Of a DNA stretch of 53,035 bases, positions 20,626 through 53,035 are shown piece by piece (within the stretch, counting starts at the first letter, position 1; each line of letters opens with the position of its first letter). This DNA comes from Paulinella micropora (taxonomy: Eukaryota > Cercozoa > Imbricatea > Euglyphida), in assembly GCA_009731375.1 (NCBI GenBank), contig BJOX01000128.1, forward strand, positions 563,967 through 617,001, in the 5' to 3' direction. Made by a program: the position numbers and the translations under genes. The notes under the pieces were generated by a model. That model saw nothing but the letters and a program-made list of their open reading frames with translations. It was not told the DNA's origin and ran no database searches.

Positions 20626-20875
20626 GTGTATGTATGTGTGTGTATGTATGTATGTATGTATGTATGCATGCATGTATGTATGTATGTATGTATGTATGTA
20701 TGTATGTATGTGTATGTCATAATGTCCACTGTATGTACGTACATATATGTTAATGTGTATGTGTATGTATATACCGTGCATGCGGGTTGTTTTCTTCTTC
20801 ATCCGAGCAGTCTTCCATAGGGACAGCCCCTTGTATCTGCTGCCACCCCTGCGCGCTGCGGTGGCCTCCACCCAT
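17857..20875 (-). CDS. P-loop NTPase with microsatellite introns (exons 1-7)
   Basis: Seven exons join in phase to 342 codons: 20875-20775 (ATG at 20875), 20355-19921, 19603-19536, 19370-19340, 19144-18988, 18296-18116, 17909-17857. Exon 1 has an acidic MEDCSDEEEN stretch. Exon 2 encodes long Ser, Thr and Pro runs from TCT, ACT and CCT microsatellites, then a repeated QDGYNNL. Exon 5 is Ser/Gln-rich. Exon 6 ends within LIILLGVT and exon 7 starts DAGKSTTIHYWAG, so the Walker A motif GVTDAGKST is assembled across an intron; this phase match is strong support. A likely exon 8 starts at 17826 (VEYGHQD) but its donor is unclear. The protein binds a nucleotide by motif; its function is otherwise unknown. 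The first two introns are GTAT/ACAT arrays. Confidence 0.72.
18478..18803. repeat. CT array with a duplicated 35-bp unique block
   Basis: CT repeats (with a 10-N gap at 18580-18589) surround two copies of a block beginning GATGTAGAGCAATCTGAATT at about 18688 and 18768. It lies in the intron between exons 5 and 6 of the P-loop gene. The block has no matching exon. Confidence 0.85.
19411..19436 (-). repeat. Echo of P-loop exon 4 (5' part)
   Basis: This repeats the acceptor and first bases of exon 4 (19370-19340): CAG|CACTTTCGAGAG. It lies upstream of the full exon in minus-strand terms, inside the ACAT array. Confidence 0.8.
19690..19724 (-). repeat. Echo of P-loop exon 3 (5' part)
   Basis: About 33 bases match the start of exon 3 (19603 downward: GTGTGTGGAGAAAGAA...), including the TAG acceptor. 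The copy lies upstream of the full exon and then runs into ACAT units. Confidence 0.82.
20365..20770. repeat. GTAT array (first intron of P-loop gene)
   Basis: Almost pure GTAT/TATA sequence between exon 1 and exon 2 of the minus-strand P-loop gene. Confidence 0.92.
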
Positions 20876-20906
20876 GATAGATGTTGTTATCTATGTCAGC
20901 GAAGAG

Positions 20907-21749
20907 AAAATGCATGTGAGTGTATATTTGTTTGTTTGTATTTGTTTGTGTATGCATATTCACCAATAAGGCGGTTGCAGTATTGATCTATCCTCAAAGA
21001 GTTCTTCAAAGCAGGTAGTAGTATATACATCCATGTGTTGATGTCGGTGCCTCTCCCTCATCGATAGATCTATCGATAATCGGCTTGTAACCCTTACAGG
21101 AACACAACACCTCTCTCTCACACAGTGACCCTGAACGCCAGGAGAAATAACAAAATAATGCAGTTTTATGAGAGCTTTTATGTTGTTGACAAAGGCCACC
21201 CCTGTAGGCGATTCCTTCATGAGAATGTCGGGTACTGAGCGGCGACTTCAATTTGGACTGCAGTGCAAAGCTTGCGATTGTGAGATTCATATGGTAAGCG
21301 CAACCACACACAAACAGAAAGATTTTCTCTTATTGCATGAAGTAAAATTGAAAAGGGCCGAGTTGTACACTAAGCCTGTTAGAATGCGTGAAGCAATTCA
21401 TGATCAAGCAAAACATGTTATGTGGTCGGGTCGTTTTAAAATGAACAGGAAGAAGAAAAAAGAAGGACTGAAGTGGTTTGTCTTTGGAGTTCTCTTGTGT
21501 TGATAGTTGTCCAACCCAACACTATAAGAAAGGCAACAGACCACTAACTCTCACACAACCCTAGAATAACAATGAAAAGAGGGAAATGCCTGGCTGTGCA
21601 TGCTGTTGTAACATCGCATAACCAAGGAATACAAAAATAATTCGACTTGGTTTTTATAGAACAAATCGAAAAATGCATGAGCATATCTATGTACCATACC
21701 AAGACTTCCTTTTAGGGCATGCCAACTTCATGTCAACTTCATAAATTCC

Positions 21750-21750
<1 letters not shown>
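20907..21750. other. Unique spacer with a possible plus-strand exon
   Basis: Unique sequence. A plus-strand frame at 21168-21503 (111 residues) contains a Cys cluster (CKACDCE) followed by a good donor-like ATG|GTAAGC at about 21295, so the part before that could be an exon. The remainder is Lys-rich and unconvincing. No family is recognised. Confidence 0.3.
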
Positions 21751-21783
<33 letters not shown>

Positions 21784-21878
21784 CTAGTAGTGGCAGTAGT
21801 AGTGGCAGTAGTAGTGGCAGTAGTAGTGGCAGTAGTAGTGGCAGTAGTAGTGGCAGTAGTAGTGGCAGTAGTAGTGGC

Positions 21879-21922
<44 letters not shown>

Positions 21923-22153
21923 CAGTAGTAGTGGCAGTAGTAGTGGCAGTAGTAGTGGCAGTAGTAGTGGCAGTAGTAGTGGCAGTAGTAGTGGCAGTAG
22001 TAGTGGCAGTAGTAGTGGCAGTAGTAGTGGCAGTAGTAGTACTAGTAGTAGTACTAGTAGTAGTACTAGTAGTAGTACTAGTAGTAGCAGTAGTAGTAGC
22101 AGTAGTAGTCAGTAGTTAGTAGAGGTAGTAGTTAGTAGTAGTAGTTAGTAGTG

Positions 22154-22206
<53 letters not shown>

Positions 22207-22209
22207 CTC
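21750..22209. repeat. AGT array with AGTAGTAGTGGC higher-order unit
   Basis: AGT units are organised at 21788-22040 into a regular 12-bp unit (AGTAGTAGTGGC) repeated about 20 times, then an AGTAGTAGTACT variant. The block ends in CT repeats at 22206. Confidence 0.93.
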
Positions 22210-22552
22210 TCTCTCTCTCTCTCTCTCTCTTTCTCCCTTCCCGCCCCCCCCCCCTCCCCCCTTGCGAGGGAGCTAGCTTGGATATGGGGGAATGTACGTT
22301 GTTCTCGTTGTTGTGTCAGCCATATCGCCATGTGGAGTTGGCTCGGATATGAGGAGCCAGCCAAGGCGCCTGCCAGTACGCGCAACTCCAACCACAACTC
22401 ACTCGTCGAGGAAGGTGACGATATACAGTAGATACACGTATCATAATATGTATCGTCTGTCTGTCTGTGTGTCTGTCTGTCTGTCTATAAATGAAGATCG
22501 AAGATAAATACTAAAAAATTACAAAAAAAAAAGTCTATTAAAAAAAGAGTCG

Positions 22553-22895
22553 ATGCTAGCTTCGCAGCACCACGAGGCGCTGGGCCTCCATTACCTGCCG
22601 TACCAGCTAGCCACGTCGTTCGTGGCTGTAGACGTCGGGCTGCCAATATCGGACTTAAAGAGCCAGACCTACAACGACTTCGAACGGCGGGCCCTTGGCG
22701 AGTCCAAACTAGCCGAGCAGCCCACACCTATGAATATCTGCCGGACCTGCTGCGAACAGGCCTGACGGCCTGCCTGCTTGCTAGTAGCACCTTGTTCTCC
22801 GCTATCTCGAGTGAAGAACGCGGGGGTGTCGAGAAATGCGTGGTCATGGCCGGCTGGTCCTGGCTTATACTGCACGTCAACCCCCCTGAGAGCAA

Positions 22896-22897
<2 letters not shown>
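22553..22897 (+). pseudogene. Broken GC-rich ORF, island-like
   Basis: ATG 22553 opens 70 residues ending at TGA 22763-22765. The overlapping next frame is open from about 22640 to 22897 and looks equally coding (it includes LLASSTLFSAISSEERGG). A one-base frame change near 22735 would explain both. The start is preceded by an A-rich leader (22505-22550) like that before the LRR gene at 12526, and base composition resembles the island at 5-16 kb rather than the surroundings. The frame is cut off by a 38-T run (22898-22935). No family is recognised. Best read as a stray, truncated fragment of island-type DNA. Confidence 0.45.
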
Positions 22898-22935
<38 letters not shown>

Positions 22936-22939
<4 letters not shown>

Positions 22940-23640
22940 ATTTTTTTTATTAATAATTTTCCTCCTTGTTCGCCCGTGGTCCTGTTTTTACTATCATGTT
23001 TCCAATTGTTCGCCTTCTTACATTGATTGATGCCTTTTAATGAACTTCTGAACTACTTTTACCGCCGGACCGGTAATAGTAATTGATTTCCAGAAGAATG
23101 CTTGCTTTTCGTAGAGCTGAGTTAGAAAGGAAGCATGAAGTGTCAAAAATCAGTTTAAATCAGCGAAAAAAATTCCATCTGACACACTTCCGGCTCTAAC
23201 TTTTCCGGCTCGGAGATCCTCTGATCAGCAGGATCATACTGCTTGTGTAGATTTCGGATGTAGAGGTTGCTATGGCTTCAGGCATTCCGTTCCGATGCGG
23301 ACTTTGCTTTCCGGGACTCTGACTGCTAATCCTCCCAGTCACAAGCGCGGCGACTTGAAATCATTCATCATGGCAGCCACTGTTTAAATGGCGGCCTCTG
23401 AACTTGCCTCGGAATTTGTCAAGAGCAAAAATGATAGTCCGAGCCACTGTTATTTCAACTATTTATTTATTTATTTATTTATTTATTTTACGCAATCACC
23501 GTAGGCTTAATTTTTACTCACACACTCAGCTCAGGCTAGGAAGTTTCAATCATAGTAGAAACTTGCCACTCCGGCGCAGGATTGAGGGGAAGATCATAAG
23601 TTGTTATCCGAGCACCGTGATATATATGTAAATTCATCGC
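22936..23640. other. Unique non-coding sequence
   Basis: Ordinary-complexity sequence without a convincing frame; a short TTTA array lies at 23460-23490. Confidence 0.5.
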
Positions 23641-24095
23641 CCTATGCGGCTCATTAGTGTCGGCTCTGCCATTTTCTCCAAGTCCCTCATACCCCATCTC
23701 ATACCCAATGCCAACTTCATTGAACAAAAATTTCAGAGTCCCCCATCTCATACCCCATCGGGGGGTCATCTCATACACAATGCCAACTTCATTGAACAAA
23801 AATTTCTCCCCATCTCATACCCCATCGGGGGTTTCATACCCCATCTGTGGGTCAAGTTTCATATCCCATCTCATCCATGCCACCGTTGCGTATCTTCAAG
23901 TTATACCCCATCTTATATTAATACCACACGCTAATAAATTTTCTCCAAGTCTCTCATACCCCATCTGGAGTCATACCCCATGCCAATAAAAATTTCTCCC
24001 CATCTCCGATCCATCGGGGGGTTTCATACACCATCTGGAAGTTTCATACCCCATCTCATACCCCATGCTATCTAATAAATTTTCTCCGTTGTCCC
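23641..24095. repeat. CATACCCCATCT-type minisatellite
   Basis: Irregular repeats of CTCATACCCCATC, some with an extension (GCCAACTTCATTGAACAAAA) that occurs at 23709 and 23780 and degenerates in later copies. The units vary from about 12 to 70 bases, forming a decaying higher-order array. Confidence 0.85.
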
Positions 24096-24886
24096 TCAGT
24101 GACTCCGGGGGTATCTTTAAATTTACAGTAGTAGTAAGTATGAGATCACTCATCCAGCCCTTGTACTAAGTCACACGTTAAAGGGTGCATGGTGAGGCTG
24201 CGGCAAGATCACTCGTGGCACGGTCCAGTAAACCCCTCAGCTGTCACGTTAATAAATAACTATTTCTGAAAGTAACGTTTGGAGCTGGTAAGTGAGTTGA
24301 CCCGAACGGGGACGCCTGGGAGACAGGCACTTTGAATAAACCGGCGGAGAGCACCTCTGGGCAGCTTACATCGTAAGTAATCCATATGTCATTGAATTGG
24401 ACAGCAATTCTCAGTGCCATGATGATAGACAGTCAGGCTATTATTAATAATATTAATATTGTATTTATAGTATTTAACACATATGTCATGAATTGACAGC
24501 AATTCTGGTCCAATGCGCGGTTTACCTAGAATCTAAGGAGCCTACGACCTAACCAATAGCTAGTGCCGCTAGTCAGTAATATTTTATCGGATAAACAAGT
24601 AACTTACCGGTAGTGAAAAAGTGAAGAGGAAACAATTTGGATTATTAATATTATATCCCTACAGATGGCAGTCCGGCCCCTCCCAACGCACCTCAGATTT
24701 TGATTGAGAAAAAAGAATCCAGTTCAAAGTTGGGTGACTAGGCCACTTGAATGTTGGTAGTGATAGTTCACGTGGCCTTTTCCTGATGGAGGCGACGTCC
24801 CAGCTGTGACGGTCGCTCCTTTGTCGCTCACCCAGTTTAGACAAAGTCTTCTAACTCTATCGAGGGTCCAAAGGGAGGTGCGAAGT
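24096..24886. other. Unique 3' flank of the cyclin gene
   Basis: Unique sequence with ATTAAT-rich patches (24440-24480). It contains the downstream region of the minus-strand cyclin gene. No other gene is seen. Confidence 0.5.
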
Positions 24887-28832
<3,946 letters not shown>

Positions 28833-28855
28833 GGACACGTACTATATATATATAT

Positions 28856-28917
28856 ATAATATATATATATATATAGAGAGAGAGAGAGGGGGGGGGGGGG
28901 GGGGGGAAAAAGGGGGT

Positions 28918-28989
<72 letters not shown>

Positions 28990-29477
28990 NNNNNNNNNNN
29001 NNNNNNNNNNNNNNNNNNNNNNNNNNNNNNNNNNNNNNNNNNNNNNNNNNNNNNNNNNNNNNNNNNNNNNNNNNNNNNNNNNNNNNNNNNNNNNNNNNNN
29101 NNNNNNNNNNNNNNNNNNNNNNNNNNNNNNNNNNNNNNNNNNNNNNNNNNNNNNNNNNNNNNNNNNNNNNNNNNNNNNNNNNNNNNNNNNNNNNNNNNNN
29201 NNNNNNNNNNNNNNNNNNNNNNNNNNNNNNNNNNNNNNNNNNNNNNNNNNNNNNNNNNNNNNNNNNNNNNNNNNNNNNNNNNNNNNNNNNNNNNNNNNNN
29301 NNNNNNNNNNNNNNNNNNNNNNNNNNNNNNNNNNNNNNNNNNNNNNNNNNNNNNNNNNNNNNNNNNNNNNNNNNNNNNNNNNNNNNNNNNNNNNNNNNNN
29401 NNNNNNNNNNNNNNNNNNNNNNNNNNNNNNNNNNNNNNNNNNNNNNNNNNNNNNNNNNNNNNNNNNNNNNNNNNNNN
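28856..29477. other. Poly-G tract and 488-N gap
   Basis: TA and G runs lead to an assembly gap (28990-29477). The missing C-terminal exon of the Cdc25-like gene and the promoter of the cyclin gene are expected in this interval. Confidence 0.8.
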
Positions 29478-29552
<75 letters not shown>

Positions 29553-29564
29553 CTCGTGAACATA

Positions 29565-29597
29565 CAAACCTGGGCGGGCTGACACAAGAACAGCTTG

Positions 29598-29649
<52 letters not shown>

Positions 29650-29672
29650 AGAACAAGTTGGGGAAGTTGTCC
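29565..29672 (-). repeat. Echoes of Cdc25 exon 17 (3' part)
   Basis: Two degenerate blocks downstream of the exon 17 donor, at about 29645-29672 and 29565-29600, lie among GA repeats. The second retains a CAG|GTTTGT donor and a Cys-rich frame like the exon end (YLCHPGQ versus LCQPAQ). Similarity is weaker than for the other echoes. Confidence 0.5.
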
Positions 29673-29675
29673 AAG

Positions 29676-29710
<35 letters not shown>

Positions 29711-29718
29711 ATAGAAAC

Positions 29719-48237
<18,519 letters not shown>

Positions 48238-48240
48238 ACT

Positions 48241-48390
48241 GTGCTATGTATGTATGTATGTATGTATGTATGTGTGTATCTATGTGTATGTATGTATGTA
48301 TGTATGTATGTATGTATGCCGTTCTATCCCTAGCAATAAGATGCCAAGTTAAATTGAGAGAGAGAGAGAGAGAGAGATAGAGAGATAGAT

Positions 48391-48463
<73 letters not shown>

Positions 48464-48960
48464 TCTATCTATTTAGTTTCTATCTATCTATATATCTATC
48501 TATCTATCCATCCATCCATCCATCTATCTATCTATCTATCTATCTACTTTAATTTCATTTCTTCCCTTTTTTTTTCCTTTGCTTCTTTCTCTTTTTCACA
48601 TACTTTTATGAAGTATTTTTATTTTTCTTTCCCATGAATTGTTCTGACTCACTACCTGTACAATTTCTCTTTCATTGAAGAAGAAGAAGAAGAAGAAGAA
48701 GAAGAAGAAGAAGAAGAAGAAGAAGAAGAAGAAGAAGAAGAAGAAGAAGAAGAAGAAGAAGAAGAAGAAGAAGAAGAAGGAGAAGAAGAAGAAGAAGAAG
48801 AAGAAGAAGAAGAAGAAGGAGGAGGAGGAGGAGGAGGAGAGGGAGAAGAAGAAGAAGAATAAGGAGGAGGAGGANNNNNNNNNNAGGAGGAGGAGGAGGA
48901 GGAGGAGGAGAAGAAGAAGGAGGAGGAGGAGGAGGAGAAGGAGGAGGAGGAGGGGAAGGT
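48241..48960. repeat. 5' flank of the Cdc25-like gene: GTAT, GATA and GAA arrays
   Basis: GTAT (48245-48320), GA/GATA (48358-48470), CTAT (48478-48545) and GAA/GGA (48675-48955, with a 10-N gap). A 130-base T-rich unique block lies at 48545-48675. Any promoter would have to be within this repeat-dominated region; no defined element is recognised. Confidence 0.9.
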
Positions 48961-49440
48961 GGTAGGGATCTTCAGAATTTTTGATACGTTATGTTGAGAA
49001 TCTTGTCGAGAGTCGAGAGTGAGAATCGGGAGATATAGGAGAAAATTGGCAGGGGAATAAGTAGGGGAACGAGAGATGACGCGTTGAAGGGGGAAAAAGG
49101 TTATGAACACGACAATTTGGACAAGACATGTGGATAAGCCTTGCGAGAGATAAAATTGCGGGGGGTCTAATCTCAACGAAAATATTCAGGTACGGAATGC
49201 TTCACATTTGAAACGCTTGGAACCATGTAAGCATTATCCAGCATATTGTCAAGTTGGACGGGAGACCAATTTCATAAATTGAAGGACATATATCTGTTTA
49301 TTTTGGGTCCTTCTGTTTTCCCTCTTTAAAGTTTGCTTTTAGAATGGACGGTTTTGGGATACAGCTGCATTAGGCACTCCGCCAAGAGAAATTGGCAGAA
49401 AGACCTCAGAGGTATTTTTTAAACACTTCGTGAGGCCTTA
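48961..49440. other. Unique spacer
   Basis: About 480 bases of unique sequence without a convincing frame. Confidence 0.5.
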
Positions 49441-49499
49441 CAGTACGTACGTATGTATGTTTACGTATGTACGTTATGTATGTATTTAGGAATGTATGC

Positions 49500-49948
49500 A
49501 TGCATGCATGCATGTATGCATGTAATTGAATGCAATGTAATGTAATGCATGTAATGTAATGTGATGTAATGTAATGTAATGTAATGTAATGTAATGTAAT
49601 GTAATGTACTGTACTGTAAAGTAATGTACTGTATTTTAAAGTAATGTACTGTAATGTACTGTAATGTACTGTAATGTAATGTAATGTAATGTAATGTAAT
49701 GTAATGTAATGTAATAATGTAATGTAATGTAATGTAATGTAATGTAGTATAAGATCTAATGTAATGTAATGTAATGTAATGTAATAATGCACTGCAATGC
49801 AATGCAATGCCATGTACTGTAATGTAATGTAATGTGATGCAATGCCATGTAATGTAAGGTAATGTATGTAATGTAATGTAATGTAATGTAATGTAATGTA
49901 ATGTAATTTAACGTAACGTAATGTAACGTAATGTAATGTAACGTGATG
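49500..49948. repeat. TAATG pentanucleotide array
   Basis: About 440 bases built mostly of TAATG units with TACTG, GCAATGCAATG and ACGTA variants. This is the only large pentanucleotide array in the window. Confidence 0.93.
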
Positions 49949-50077
49949 CAACGTAATAGAACAAGACCCAAGAGGCAATCAAAAGAGACCTCTCTGTCTC
50001 TGCGTGTAAAATGAAGCTGCAGTTCGGTTATCTTCGTGCCTTCGTCCTCAATGTAAAAGCATTTCCACTATTTCCTA

Positions 50078-50298
50078 CCGTCACAAATTTTGATATTGTC
50101 GGCATTGTGGCAGGATGTGCAAAGTCTGCTCGCGTCATCGCGCAGCTGGGGCTTGCACAAGTCTTCCAAGGTCTTTTCCATTCCGAAATCATCATCCAAA
50201 CATGGTCGTGTGTCTATTTTGACAGACTCAGAAAGCCGACAAGAGCTACGTGACGTTGTTGGATGTATTGGTTCAATACTTGACTTGCGTCCAGGTGA
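50078..50298 (-). CDS. Probable internal exon with Cys motif
   Basis: On the minus strand an acceptor (CTCTTTTCAG) at 50298 and a donor (GACG|GTAGGA) at about 50078 bound a fully open frame of about 73 residues. It is Ser-rich at first (TSRSSCRLSES), then acidic, then ends in a Cys-rich LCTSCHNADNIKICD segment that could be the first half of a zinc-binding domain. It lies upstream of and on the same strand as the Cdc25-like gene but before that gene's ATG, so it belongs to another gene whose other exons are not visible. Family not recognised. Confidence 0.45.
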
Positions 50299-50366
50299 CC
50301 TGAAAAGAGTTCTGAGCAGCACTTTCTTGTTTGTCTACATACATACGTACGTACGTGCGTACACAC

Positions 50367-50497
50367 ATATATATCCGGACAGACAGACAGACAAAAAGAC
50401 AGACATTTAGAGAAACATGCATCTCTCTCTATATATATATATCCGGACAGACAGACAGACAAAAAGACAGTCATTCAGAGAAACATGCATCTCTCTC
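50367..50497. repeat. Tandem duplication of a GACA/CT block
   Basis: A block of about 60 bases (ATATCCGGACAGACAGACAG ... AGAGAAACATGCATCTCTC) occurs twice in tandem. Confidence 0.88.
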
Positions 50498-50499
50498 TC

Positions 50500-50589
50500 T
50501 CTCTCCCTCCCTCCCTCCCTCCCTCCCTTTCTCTTTCTCTTTCTCTCTCTCCCTCTCCCTTTCTCTCTCTCTCTCTCTCTCTCTCCTTC

Positions 50590-50639
<50 letters not shown>

Positions 50640-50853
50640 TCTCTCCCTGCCTCCTCTTTTTTTCCCCCTTCTTTCCTCTCTCTCTCTCTCTCTCTCTCTC
50701 TTCCTCTCTCCCTGCCTCCTCTTTTTTTTTCCCTTCTTTCCTCTCTTATTCTTCTTCACTTTGACTTAGACTTTTACAAGTCCCTGAGGGGAAGACCACT
50801 CATCAGCACAGCATACTATGATGAACTAATTAGATGTAGTAACTCTTCTCTCT

Positions 50854-50946
<93 letters not shown>

Positions 50947-50997
50947 CCTCCCTGCCTCCCTCCCTCTCTCCCTCTCCCCTCTCCCTCTCTCCCTCCC

Positions 50998-51037
<40 letters not shown>

Positions 51038-51079
51038 TCTCTCTCTCTTTCTCTCTCTTTCTCTCTCTCTCTCTCACTC

Positions 51080-51110
<31 letters not shown>

Positions 51111-51401
51111 NNNNNNNNNNNNNNNNNNNNNNNNNNNNNNNNNNNNNNNNNNNNNNNNNNNNNNNNNNNNNNNNNNNNNNNNNNNNNNNNNNNNNNNNNN
51201 NNNNNNNNNNNNNNNNNNNNNNNNNNNNNNNNNNNNNNNNNNNNNNNNNNNNNNNNNNNNNNNNNNNNNNNNNNNNNNNNNNNNNNNNNNNNNNNNNNNN
51301 NNNNNNNNNNNNNNNNNNNNNNNNNNNNNNNNNNNNNNNNNNNNNNNNNNNNNNNNNNNNNNNNNNNNNNNNNNNNNNNNNNNNNNNNNNNNNNNNNNNN
51401 N

Positions 51402-51489
<88 letters not shown>

Positions 51490-51500
51490 GTTGATCTGGA
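50500..51500. repeat. CT/CA arrays, poly-C and 291-N gap
   Basis: CT, CA and CCCT simple repeats occupy most of 50500-51110. The gap is 51111-51401 and GA repeats follow. A unique block at 50760-50850 shows no gene. Confidence 0.9.
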
Positions 51501-51534
51501 CTTCGCCCAGCTTGGCGCAGGTAGCCTAGAGAAA

Positions 51535-51570
<36 letters not shown>

Positions 51571-51599
51571 GAGAAAAGACTTCTATCCTAGACAAACAT

Positions 51600-52865
<1,266 letters not shown>

Positions 52866-52869
<4 letters not shown>

Positions 52870-52940
52870 AGCTTGAACTGGGCACAGACACCAACCACAG
52901 CGAGACAGTGGTTGGTGTGCAGCTTGGCCGGTGCTGAAAG
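52866..52940. repeat. Foldback with perfect 11-bp stem
   Basis: ACACCAACCAC and GTGGTTGGTGT flank a 9-base loop inside a longer imperfect palindrome (TTCAGC ... GCTGAA). The flanks are CTAT arrays and unique sequence. Confidence 0.8.
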
Positions 52941-53035
52941 TTCTTGTCCGGGGGTAGTATAGGAGGCCATGGCTTTTCAAGCTAAGCCACGCCCATAGAT
53001 TAAACATTAAACATATCTATCTATCTATCTATCTG

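Noticed and set aside
48652-49176. Minus-strand frame starting in unique sequence at 49176
   Set aside because: It runs into poly-Ser from TTC repeats and crosses a gap; the unique part alone (about 70 residues) has no recognisable feature.

Overview
This is a stretch of eukaryotic nuclear DNA. It has GT-AG introns (and one GC-AG), standard stop codons, tRNA-derived SINEs, and an extreme load of di-, tri- and tetranucleotide microsatellites that make up most of the introns. The lineage cannot be fixed from the window. A true Cdc25-type phosphatase argues against a land plant and fits a protist, alga, animal or fungus.

Layout. (1) 1-3150: microsatellites, a 470-bp hairpin (1096-1567) and one acidic first exon (1897). 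(2) About 3660-16500: a GC-rich, intronless, gene-dense island almost free of microsatellites. It holds a broken herpesvirus-origin-binding-protein-like SF2 helicase (5259-8028), three F-box/LRR genes (8594-10164, 11143-12246, 12526-13899), an unrecognised 335-aa gene on the minus strand (14251-15258) and a small secreted or membrane protein (15665-16258). This looks like DNA of viral or mobile origin resident in the host, but that origin is inferred. A similar broken GC-rich ORF lies at 22553-22890. (3) 16591-20875, minus strand: a multi-exon P-loop NTPase gene whose Walker A motif is split by an intron. (4) 24887-28832, minus strand: a complete six-exon mitotic-type (A/B) cyclin of 366 residues. 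(5) 29719-48237, minus strand: a Cdc25-like phosphatase gene with 17 phase-compatible exons (604 codons; the last exon or exons are missing, probably in the gap at 28990-29477). (6) 48240-53035: repeats plus one probable exon of another minus-strand gene (50078-50298).

The cyclin and the Cdc25 are head-to-tail neighbours. In known eukaryotes they act on the same target: the cyclin partners the CDK and Cdc25 removes its inhibitory phosphates.

The most striking signal is structural. In all three multi-exon genes, exon ends together with their splice sites are copied into the adjoining intron, up to eight times, separated by microsatellite. I call these exon-end echoes. In 13 independent cases copies of a 3' exon end lie only downstream and copies of a 5' exon end lie only upstream, so the full exon always stays intact. 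The best case is the exon at 33127-33206, which sits between six upstream copies of its 5' part and about eight downstream copies of its 3' part.
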